14,125 bases of DNA from an uncultured Pseudomonadota bacterium. GTDB lineage: Bacteria > Myxococcota_A > UBA9042 > CAIXZC01. Of the stretch, positions 7,425 to 12,923 are shown in pieces (positions within the stretch are counted from its first letter, which is position 1; each line of letters starts with the position of its first letter). The stretch lies in contig CALGBT010000239.1 of NCBI GenBank assembly GCA_937884235.1, positions 1-14,125 on the forward strand, written 5' to 3'. The notes under the pieces were generated by a model. The model did no database searches, was not told the DNA's origin, and saw only the letters and a list, made by a program, of their open reading frames with translations. Both the position numbers and the translations under genes were made by a program.

Positions 7425-8531
7425 ATGGAAACCGGACCGCTGATGAAGCTGGGCCGTTATGAGGTCAAGGAGAAGATCGCGGCCGGAGGCATGGCAACGG
7501 TCTACCGAGCAATACAGGTGGGAGTCGGCGGCTTCCGCAGCGTGGTCGCCATCAAGATCCTCCACCCCCACCTCGCCTCCGAAGACCACTTCAAGAAGAT
7601 GTTCCTTGACGAGGCCCGCATCGGGGCCCTGCTCACCCACCGCTGCCTGCTCAACGTGCTGGACTATGGTGAGGAAGAAGGCGTTTCATACATTGTCACG
7701 GAGTTCTTCCCTTCCATCTCCCTTGAAGACCTGGCCGAGAAGGCCCGCAAGATCCCTCTCCACGAGGCACTCTTCATCCTCTCCGAGGCTGCCGAGGGCC
7801 TCGAAGCGCTGCACACGGCCCGGGACATCGACGGCAAGAAGAAGCTGGGACTGGTCCACCGCGACATCAGCCCCCACAATATCCTCATCGGCCATGACGG
7901 CCGCGTCAAGATCATCGATTACGGCATCGTCAAGCGAGAGGACCCCACTGAGCGTACCCAGGCCGGGCTGGTCAAAGGAAAGGTCCGCTACATGGCCCCT
8001 GAGCAAGCTTGCGGGAACCCCGTAATGCCAGCCACTGACCTCTACTCCCTGGCACTCGTCTTCCTGCGCTGCGTGGCGGGTACCAAGCCCCATGGCAGCG
8101 GCACTACCGCCGAGATCATGGCCCGGGCCCGCAGCGGCCTGGCGTTGGAGGCTCAGACCAAGCGGGTGAAGCTTCCCGGAGCCGTACGCACAATATTGGA
8201 GAAGCTCCTCGACCCCAATCCCCAGCAACGACACAGGAGCGCTAGAAAACTGGCTGGCGAGCTCCGCAAGCTCATGGCCAGCGAGGCTCCTAGCTACGAC
8301 CTGGAGACCTTTCGGCTATGGGTGGAGAAGCACATCAAGAAGAAACCTGGTGGCGGCCGCGCCACGACGGCCGGGAAGAACAACGGCGCTTCCGAAATCC
8401 TTCAAGGTACCGGGCTCGTGAGGGTACCACCAAGCACCGACGGGATTCACCCGCGCTGGGTCTTCTATGGATTGGCAACGATGTTCGGGGTCGCGCTCCT
8501 GGCGCACCTGCTCACGTCCTTCTTCGCCTGA
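7425..8531 (+). CDS. Tail-anchored Ser/Thr protein kinase (eukaryote-like, Pkn type)
   Basis: 368 aa. The kinase domain spans about 11-285 with a complete active site: glycine loop AAGGMATVYRA (19-29), VAIK Lys44, helix-C Glu63, HRDISPHN catalytic loop (145-152; Asp147, Asn152), metal-binding Asp165 in DYG rather than DFG, APE (191-193), Asp205 and Arg269. It should therefore be active. The HRDxSPxN form is typical of myxobacterial kinases. A basic, Gly-rich linker (305-320) leads to one helix at 344-367 at the very C-terminus, so the kinase would sit in the cytoplasm, tail-anchored in the inner membrane. No extracellular sensor domain is present. The start is the ATG at 7425 (GGGGA 8 nt upstream; GGGAG abuts it with 1 nt spacing). 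The in-frame ATG at 7443 is possible but has no SD site. The gene follows cstA by 12 bp, suggesting co-expression. The last 20 bp overlap the convergent gene at 8512. Confidence 0.95.
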   Translation: METGPLMKLGRYEVKEKIAAGGMATVYRAIQVGVGGFRSVVAIKILHPHLASEDHFKKMFLDEARIGALLTHRCLLNVLDYGEEEGVSYIVTEFFPSISLEDLAEKARKIPLHEALFILSEAAEGLEALHTARDIDGKKKLGLVHRDISPHNILIGHDGRVKIIDYGIVKREDPTERTQAGLVKGKVRYMAPEQACGNPVMPATDLYSLALVFLRCVAGTKPHGSGTTAEIMARARSGLALEAQTKRVKLPGAVRTILEKLLDPNPQQRHRSARKLAGELRKLMASEAPSYDLETFRLWVEKHIKKKPGGGRATTAGKNNGASEILQGTGLVRVPPSTDGIHPRWVFYGLATMFGVALLAHLLTSFFA

Positions 8532-9699
8532 TAGCCGCCAGCAAGCCCAACAGCCCCAACAGCCACCAGCCACCCAGACCCGCCACTGCGCTGATGCCGC
8601 AGCCAGAATCCTTCTTCTTTACCCCGGGAGGAGCGGTGACATCCGCCACCACCTCGGCCCCTCCCGGGAGATCTTCGGCGACATCTGGGGAGACAACCTC
8701 GTACGGAGCCTCCGGCATCGAAACCACTTCCTCTGTGACTTCAACGCCAATCATCTCCACAACCTCGGGGGAAGCTTCCTCCACCAGCGAGGCACAGTCC
8801 TTTTCGATGTGCACGCCCTCGCAACAGTATCCGGTCCCAACCGGTTCGCCACCACACTTGCAGGGACCATCGATGGGTTCACCATCTAGGCAATCCGGGC
8901 ACTGAGTGCAAACCACCACGGGAATGGGACCGATAATGTTGTCAGCCTCGGAGAGTTCGAAGACCGTATTCCAGCCATCCACCACTGCATACGCCATGTA
9001 GACGCCATCTTCCCCGGCATCCCAACTCTGCTCTAAGGTCACGGTTTCGCCTTTGAGGATTCCCGCAAACTCCTCAAAGTAATCCCCCTCTTCATAATAG
9101 CCGGGCTGGGAATTCTTGTCCCAGTAGAGGTCAAACCTGAAAGTCTCAGGCACGTCGACCGCATCGATGTTGCTCGCCTTCGCCGTGTAGTCGATGGTCG
9201 TACCGTCCACGGTGAACTCAAGGGAATCAATGAAGAGATTGGGCGGCTCGCACGAGATGTTCAGGGAGTGCAGGTAGATCGGGCCGTCGCTGTTGTTCTC
9301 TTCGTCCTCCTCAGCCACATCGTCATAGATGTCAATGTGCATCCAGGAAGTCCAGTCACCAGTGGGCACCCCGCCATCTTCCTTCCACCACAACTCAATC
9401 TGATACATCCCATTGACTTCAATGGGCTCCTCGACGAGGTGCGAAATTCCCTTGTAGAGCCCCAGATCTTCGATGGCAGGAAGTTCCGGTGCATCAAAGA
9501 CGACATGCATAGTGAAGGGGCCGGAGGGCTCGTCGCCAAAATTGAGGATCTGCAGGATATAGTGGATCTGGGTAACGCAATTGTCGTTCTCCTCAGTCCC
9601 CCACAGCAGTCCAATGCTCAACTCCGGCAATGCCCTGGCAGGCACTGACCACAAGAGCATGACTACGAGCAACAACCACCCAGAACGACTTCTCATCAT
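8512..9699 (-). CDS. CARDB-like surface protein with MYXO-CTERM-like tail
   Basis: 395 aa. Signal peptide at 1-23 (RSRSGWLLLVVMLLWSVPARA). Two beta-sandwich domains at about 25-148 and 152-265 look like CARDB/cell-adhesion modules: TQIHYILQILNFGDEPSGPF (43-62) in the first and ASNIDAVDVPETFRFDLYWD (175-194) with ELSEADNIIGP (248-258) in the second. A short Cys cluster (264-302, eight Cys, including CKC and YCC) and a V/E/P-rich linker follow. The tail has GCG (366-368), a helix at about 371-390 and RRRR (391-394), a good MYXO-CTERM-like signal. This fits an envelope-anchored adhesion or scaffold protein. A G-rich SD (GGGGGAG, 9700-9706) directly abuts the ATG at 9699. The next codon, ATG at 9696, has better spacing and may be the real start, shortening the protein by one residue. 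Its 3' end overlaps the convergent kinase gene by 20 bp. Confidence 0.92.
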   Translation of the reverse strand: MMRSRSGWLLLVVMLLWSVPARALPELSIGLLWGTEENDNCVTQIHYILQILNFGDEPSGPFTMHVVFDAPELPAIEDLGLYKGISHLVEEPIEVNGMYQIELWWKEDGGVPTGDWTSWMHIDIYDDVAEEDEENNSDGPIYLHSLNISCEPPNLFIDSLEFTVDGTTIDYTAKASNIDAVDVPETFRFDLYWDKNSQPGYYEEGDYFEEFAGILKGETVTLEQSWDAGEDGVYMAYAVVDGWNTVFELSEADNIIGPIPVVVCTQCPDCLDGEPIDGPCKCGGEPVGTGYCCEGVHIEKDCASLVEEASPEVVEMIGVEVTEEVVSMPEAPYEVVSPDVAEDLPGGAEVVADVTAPPGVKKKDSGCGISAVAGLGGWWLLGLLGLLAAIRRRRT

Positions 9700-9727
9700 C
9701 TCCCCCGAGGCACCTAATTACTGGGGG

Positions 9728-9758
9728 ATGTTACCATAGACCAGCCGTGCGTTGTCAA
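9728..9758 (-). promoter_or_regulatory. Candidate promoter for the CARDB-like gene
   Basis: On the minus strand TTGACA (9753-9758) is followed after 19 nt by TGG-TAACAT (hexamer 9728-9733), an extended -10 with 4/6 matches. Spacing is slightly long. An alternative -10 is GGTAAC at 17 nt. The leader to the start codon would be about 20-25 nt. Confidence 0.45.
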
Positions 9759-9790
9759 TGTGTTGATCTTGCGAGTGGTGTTCTTCGACA

Positions 9791-9932
9791 TGGTGCCCTC
9801 TTCCCGGCTTTGCCGGGGTTCTCCCACGGGGCGAAAGACTTGCCTCGCTGCCACGGCACATCAGGTGTGGGGCTCGAGCACGCGCTTCACCCCGTGGGGG
9901 GACCGGCAAGGCGCAGCCGGCCGAGGGGGGCA
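9791..9932. repeat. Large imperfect inverted repeat in the 9700-10063 intergenic stretch
   Basis: This lies in the only gene-free stretch over 300 bp. Arms of about 47-50 nt (9791-9837 and 9883-9932) match in order on opposite strands through the blocks CCCTC, CCGGCT, TTGCCGG and CCCACGGGG, then GAA. The longest perfect block is CCCACGGGG (9823-9831) against CCCCGTGGG (9890-9898). The centre has CACA-TCAGG-TGTG (9857-9869). Each arm also folds alone: CCGGC-TTT-GCCGG (9804-9816) and CCGGC-N8-GCCGG (9903-9920). It could be a REP/BIME- or MITE-like element or a structured RNA. Small open frames crossing it have no SD or codon character and were not called. The rest of the stretch holds the two outward promoters. 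Confidence 0.7.
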
Positions 9933-9956
9933 TCGCAGTGCGAAAGCCAATAAAAC

Positions 9957-9985
9957 GTGTCATCCACCTCGCAACTCCCGATATA
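9957..9985 (+). promoter_or_regulatory. Candidate promoter with shared ACTCCCGATA element
   Basis: GTGTCA (9957-9962, 4/6 to TTGACA), 17 nt, GATATA (9980-9985). The 15-mer AACTCCCGATATAGA (9973-9987) is identical to one at 12802-12816, and its ACTCCCGATA core also occurs at 3563-3572 over a good sigma70 -10. It lies about 80 nt upstream of the lipoprotein start at 10064. Confidence 0.5.
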
Positions 9986-10053
9986 GAGTATGTAGGGACC
10001 ACCACCCGTTGCGCGCAGCCCTACGTGACGCTAGACTCACTGCGCGCTGCGAA

Positions 10054-10058
10054 GGAGG
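10054..10058 (+). promoter_or_regulatory. Shine-Dalgarno site deciding the start at 10064
   Basis: GGAGG with 5 nt spacing to ATG 10064. The in-frame ATG at 9938 would place the predicted promoter inside the coding region and put 42 residues ahead of the lipoprotein signal. Confidence 0.8.
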
Positions 10059-10063
10059 TCGAG

Positions 10064-11632
10064 ATGATGCGCTCGGTGAAGATGTTTGCACTGCTGCTCC
10101 TGGCCGCTGGCACTGTTGCCTGCGGTGACGATGAGAAGAAACCTGATGCCGACATTGCCTTCCGCATGGACGCATTGGTCCAGGATGTGGCCGAGCCACC
10201 GGATACTTCTGGCGACGACATTGCCGTGGATATCGCCGTCCACCAGGACACCTGGGACCCCCCCGAGGATCTCTGGCAACCCGAGCCGGACATTCCCGAT
10301 GAGCCGCTGGAGAGCTGCAACTTCAACTACAACTTCGCCGCCTGGCAACCAATCTCCTCGCCGGTGCCGATACCACGGCCGGCGTTCTTTGATGCCGCCG
10401 TGGACCAGATCGCCCACCTCGACCCGGAGGCCCCCTTTACCCATCTCGTGACGGCCCCTGGCGCGCGTGATGACATCGTCATGCCGGGCTTCAGCGACGA
10501 CATGCCGCTCTTTGAGCGCGGTCGGGACTGGCTCGGACAGAGCCGCTGCTACGAACTGCCTGACGGTCCGGAGATGCTCGTAGAAGCGCAGGCCTACGAT
10601 CTCTACGTCAAGCTCGTGGAGGAGACCTTGCTGGTCCCCCTTGACCAGAGCCCAGAAGTGCGCACCGTAGTCGGACTGCGCGGCGCTTCGCCCGGAACTT
10701 TCGTGTGGAACGGCAACGGCCCGAACCGCTTCAATGACACCCTGGTGCTGCTCTGGCGGGAAGCCAACGGTACCCCGCGGGTCAAAGAGTTCGCCGCCCA
10801 CACCGATACCGGACCCCACGATTTCGGGTGGCACAACAGCTCTTCGCTGCGGCCTAATCGCCACTATCGCTACATTAATGGCTGGCACAAGAACTACAAC
10901 GCTTTGCAGATCGTCGAGTATGGCTACGAAGTCCGGGACGATACGAACAAGAACGGCCACTGGGATTCAGACCGCAATGGCTGGTTGGAGCCGCAGGCCG
11001 AAGGACTTGAGGACCACGACCGGGTCGGCAGCGCCCACAACATCCACTGCGGCACCGTGGACGGCCCCTTGCTCGCGGCGGAAGTCGGTCTCCTCTCCGC
11101 CGGGTGCCAGGTGATCCCGGGAATCGCCGGGTGGACCGAGTTCATCACCCATGCCTGGACCGGCAGCGGCGACGAAGTAGACTACTTCCTGCTGGACGTC
11201 CGGGATATCGACCCCAGGGCCTGGGGCTCGTGCATTGCTGATGGTAGCCGCGCCTGCCCGTACCTCGCCGAAGAGCTGCCCTTCCACGCCAGCGGCAACA
11301 CCGCTCAGTCCGCCTCCAGTGCCTTCGACTTCTACAATTGCTCCCAGGCCAACGAGACGGGCCCCGAGGACATCTACGTCTTCACCCTCCAGGAACCCGC
11401 CACCGTCCACGCCACCGTCAACGACCTCGCCCCCGGTGCCCCAGACATCGATATCCACCTGCTCTACGGGGACGATGCCTCAGCCTGCGTCACCCGCGGC
11501 GACATGGAACTCTTCGCTCCCGTCCAACCCGGCCGCTACTACCTCGTGGCCGACACCTATGTCGATGGGTCCCCCTTAGTCGGACCATACGAACTGGACA
11601 TCTGGCTGGAGCCTATTGTCGGTGGTGAGTAG
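10064..11632 (+). CDS. Lipoprotein with L,D-transpeptidase-like (SAGCQ) domain and PPC-like C-terminus
   Basis: 522 aa. Signal peptide with a slightly atypical lipobox GTVAC (Cys20), then an Asp/Pro-rich linker to about 84. The core (about 195-380) carries a pattern that I recall from YkuD-like/phage-associated cell-wall proteins: NRFNDTLVLLW (221-231), HTDTGPH (246-252), LRPNRHYRYINGWHKNYNAL (262-281), an acidic RDDTNKNGHWDSD stretch (291-303), NIHCG (326-330) and SAGCQV (345-350). His328 with Ser345/Cys348 recalls the H...S-x-GC active site of L,D-transpeptidases. The assignment is by motif memory, not search. Residues 410-517 form a PPC-like beta-sandwich (DIYVFTLQ, GRYYLVADTYVDGS, YELDIWLEP). 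A plausible role is remodelling or binding peptidoglycan in the periplasm while lipid-anchored. Alternatives are a non-catalytic wall-binding protein or another fold with a convergent motif. It is followed by a 91-bp gap and the beta-barrel gene. Confidence 0.88.
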   Translation: MMRSVKMFALLLLAAGTVACGDDEKKPDADIAFRMDALVQDVAEPPDTSGDDIAVDIAVHQDTWDPPEDLWQPEPDIPDEPLESCNFNYNFAAWQPISSPVPIPRPAFFDAAVDQIAHLDPEAPFTHLVTAPGARDDIVMPGFSDDMPLFERGRDWLGQSRCYELPDGPEMLVEAQAYDLYVKLVEETLLVPLDQSPEVRTVVGLRGASPGTFVWNGNGPNRFNDTLVLLWREANGTPRVKEFAAHTDTGPHDFGWHNSSSLRPNRHYRYINGWHKNYNALQIVEYGYEVRDDTNKNGHWDSDRNGWLEPQAEGLEDHDRVGSAHNIHCGTVDGPLLAAEVGLLSAGCQVIPGIAGWTEFITHAWTGSGDEVDYFLLDVRDIDPRAWGSCIADGSRACPYLAEELPFHASGNTAQSASSAFDFYNCSQANETGPEDIYVFTLQEPATVHATVNDLAPGAPDIDIHLLYGDDASACVTRGDMELFAPVQPGRYYLVADTYVDGSPLVGPYELDIWLEPIVGGE

Positions 11633-11656
11633 CCTCTCGAAAGCTCCCAGAAATAA

Positions 11657-11685
11657 TTGACACGCGTGTCAGTCAAGCCTACTCT
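11657..11685 (+). promoter_or_regulatory. Sigma70-type promoter with 14-bp palindromic operator candidate
   Basis: TTGACA (11657-11662), 17 nt, TACTCT (11680-11685), with a perfect -35 and a weak -10. The perfect palindrome TGACACGCGTGTCA (11658-11671) covers the -35 and part of the spacer, as expected for a repressor or activator site. It lies 39 nt upstream of the beta-barrel gene start. Confidence 0.6.
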
Positions 11686-11723
11686 TGGGCCATCACCTTG
11701 AAACTTCCTAGAAGGAGAGGACC

Positions 11724-12242
11724 ATGAAGAAGCTTCTGACGACCCTTTCGGTTGCCGCTGTACTGCTCGTTGCTGCCGCACCGGCCCAGGCTGTTCCTGG
11801 CATCGGAACTGGCATCGACCTCGCCGTCAACATTCCTACGGGAAATTGGGGGGACGCGTCCGGGATGGCTGTTGGCGCACTGGGTTACGTCTCGTTCGAC
11901 GCGATCCCAATTATCAAAATAACAGGGCGCGCCGGCTATCTCCATGGCCTCGACAAGGATGGCTTCAGCATGAGCCACATTCCCGTCTTGGTCGGCGTCA
12001 AATGGTTCCCCATTCCAGTCATCTATCTGGCTGGTGAGGTTGGCATGATCTGGTCGAAAGCCAAACTCGATCTGGGTGTGCTCGGCACTGCCGAGAGTGA
12101 CTGGGAATCGGAACTGGGCGGCACCATTGGCATAGGCGCAGGTCTAGGCCCCCTGGATGCTCGTGTCTCCCTCTTCATGCCGGACTTTGGTGAAGTTGGC
12201 GATCTCAAAGGCATCCTGCTTACCGCGGGCTACCGCTTCTAG
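11724..12242 (+). CDS. Small outer-membrane beta-barrel protein
   Basis: 172 aa. AAGGAGAGG (11712-11720) precedes the ATG by 3 nt. Clear Sec signal peptide MKKLLTTLSVAAVLLVAAAPAQA with cleavage after residue 23. The mature 149 residues alternate polar and hydrophobic residues in short strands with Gly-rich turns and end in Tyr-Arg-Phe, the C-terminal aromatic typical of BAM-assembled outer-membrane proteins. The size suits a barrel of about eight strands (OmpA/OmpW-like). No specific family is recognised and no catalytic residues are evident. It has its own promoter with a palindromic operator candidate, so it may be a regulated envelope protein. The YkgJ-like gene follows in the same frame two codons beyond its TAG. 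Confidence 0.85.
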   Translation: MKKLLTTLSVAAVLLVAAAPAQAVPGIGTGIDLAVNIPTGNWGDASGMAVGALGYVSFDAIPIIKITGRAGYLHGLDKDGFSMSHIPVLVGVKWFPIPVIYLAGEVGMIWSKAKLDLGVLGTAESDWESELGGTIGIGAGLGPLDARVSLFMPDFGEVGDLKGILLTAGYRF

Positions 12243-12248
12243 TCTACT

Positions 12249-12740
12249 TTGCCAATCCATCCCTCCCTGCTTGAACTGCGCCTCAAGGTCGACTCCTTTT
12301 TCGCCAGAGTCCAGCTTGCACACTCTGAGGCATTCGCCTGTCGCCACGGCTGTGCGGACTGCTGCGCAGTGGATCTCACCATCTTTCCTGTTGAAGCCGG
12401 CCCCATTGAAGAGGCACTGAAGGCCGCACCCGATTCTCTTCTGCAGGCCATCGCCGCCCGGCGCACCCGCAACGACCACTGCGTGATGCTCGTGAACGGC
12501 GCCTGCGCCGTCTACGAGCAACGCCCCATCATCTGCCGCAGCCAGGGCTTGCCGCTCCTCGCCGACGAGGAGCGGGCCGTCTGCCCCCGCAACTTCGTCG
12601 GCAGCGATCTCGACGGGCTGGCAACTGGGGACGTGCTCAACCTCAACACCTTGAACACCCTCCTCTCGGTGTTGCATCAGATTTACTGCCGGGAAACCGG
12701 CTCTTCCCCGGAGCGCATCCGGGTGGCAGACCTGCTCTAA
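12249..12740 (+). CDS. YkgJ-family CxxxCxxCC cysteine cluster protein
   Basis: 163 aa, apparently cytoplasmic with no signal. The YkgJ/PF03692 metal-cluster pattern is plain: CRHGCADCC (31-39), C78, NGACAVYEQRPIICR (83-97) and CPRNF (112-116). The family is presumed to bind zinc or an Fe-S cluster, but its reaction is not established. The start is a TTG at 12249. No ATG or GTG is available before the Cys cluster, and no Shine-Dalgarno sequence is visible. The preceding gene ends with TAG at 12240-12242 in the same reading frame, so this gene probably depends on termination-reinitiation from the barrel gene. An alternative is limited stop-codon readthrough giving a fusion, which seems unlikely because the barrel ends properly in Phe. 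Downstream there is only a weak AACGG-TCCT-CCGTT hairpin (12739-12752) without a T-tract. Confidence 0.85.
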   Translation: MPIHPSLLELRLKVDSFFARVQLAHSEAFACRHGCADCCAVDLTIFPVEAGPIEEALKAAPDSLLQAIAARRTRNDHCVMLVNGACAVYEQRPIICRSQGLPLLADEERAVCPRNFVGSDLDGLATGDVLNLNTLNTLLSVLHQIYCRETGSSPERIRVADLL

Positions 12741-12802
12741 CGGTCCTCCGTTGGCAAGAAAGCACCGGCCCTTTATTAAAATAACGAGCCGATCGCCAGT
12801 AA

Positions 12803-12816
12803 ACTCCCGATATAGA
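12803..12816 (+). promoter_or_regulatory. Third copy of the ACTCCCGATA element, with TATAGA
   Basis: The 15-mer AACTCCCGATATAGA (12802-12816) repeats the one at 9973-9987 exactly. GATATA (12809-12814) could serve as -10, but the -35 position 17 nt upstream (GAGCCG) does not match sigma70. Upstream lies an AT-rich inverted repeat, TTATT-AA-AATAA, in otherwise GC-rich DNA. It is about 110 nt before the lipoprotein start at 12924. Confidence 0.45.
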
Positions 12817-12861
12817 TGTTAAGGGCGTTGGCGAATCGTCCCGGAGGACTGGAAAGGCGAT

Positions 12862-12887
12862 TTGACTTGATCAAAGTGCCCTATAGA
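12862..12887 (+). promoter_or_regulatory. Possible second promoter before the lipoprotein at 12924
   Basis: TTGACT (12862-12867) and TATAGA (12882-12887) are good hexamers but only 14 nt apart, so an ordinary sigma70 promoter is doubtful without an activator. TTGATCAA (12867-12874) is a perfect 8-bp palindrome within the spacer and could be a regulator half-site. Confidence 0.3.
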
Positions 12888-12923
12888 GTTAACCAATGGC
12901 AGTCAAACTCTGGAGGACTCACC

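Noticed and set aside
9803..9817. CCCGGC-TTT-GCCGGG as a simple rho-independent terminator
   Set aside because: No T-tract follows on either strand and no gene ends nearby. It is better explained as one sub-hairpin of the larger inverted repeat.
9791..9932. Integron attC site or tRNA-like structure in the palindrome
   Set aside because: No GTTRRRY/RYYYAAC core pair, no integrase nearby, and no cloverleaf or T-loop GTTCRA arrangement could be fitted.
9718..10005. 95-aa minus-strand frame and small plus-strand frames in the intergenic stretch
   Set aside because: They cross the large inverted repeat and both promoters, have no Shine-Dalgarno site and show no protein-like character. The stretch is treated as non-coding.
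10037..10960. 307-aa minus-strand frame opposite the SAGCQ lipoprotein
   Set aside because: The plus frame has a lipoprotein signal, RBS and coherent domains. The antisense frame has no start signal and only Val/Ala/Gly-rich content typical of GC-rich shadows.
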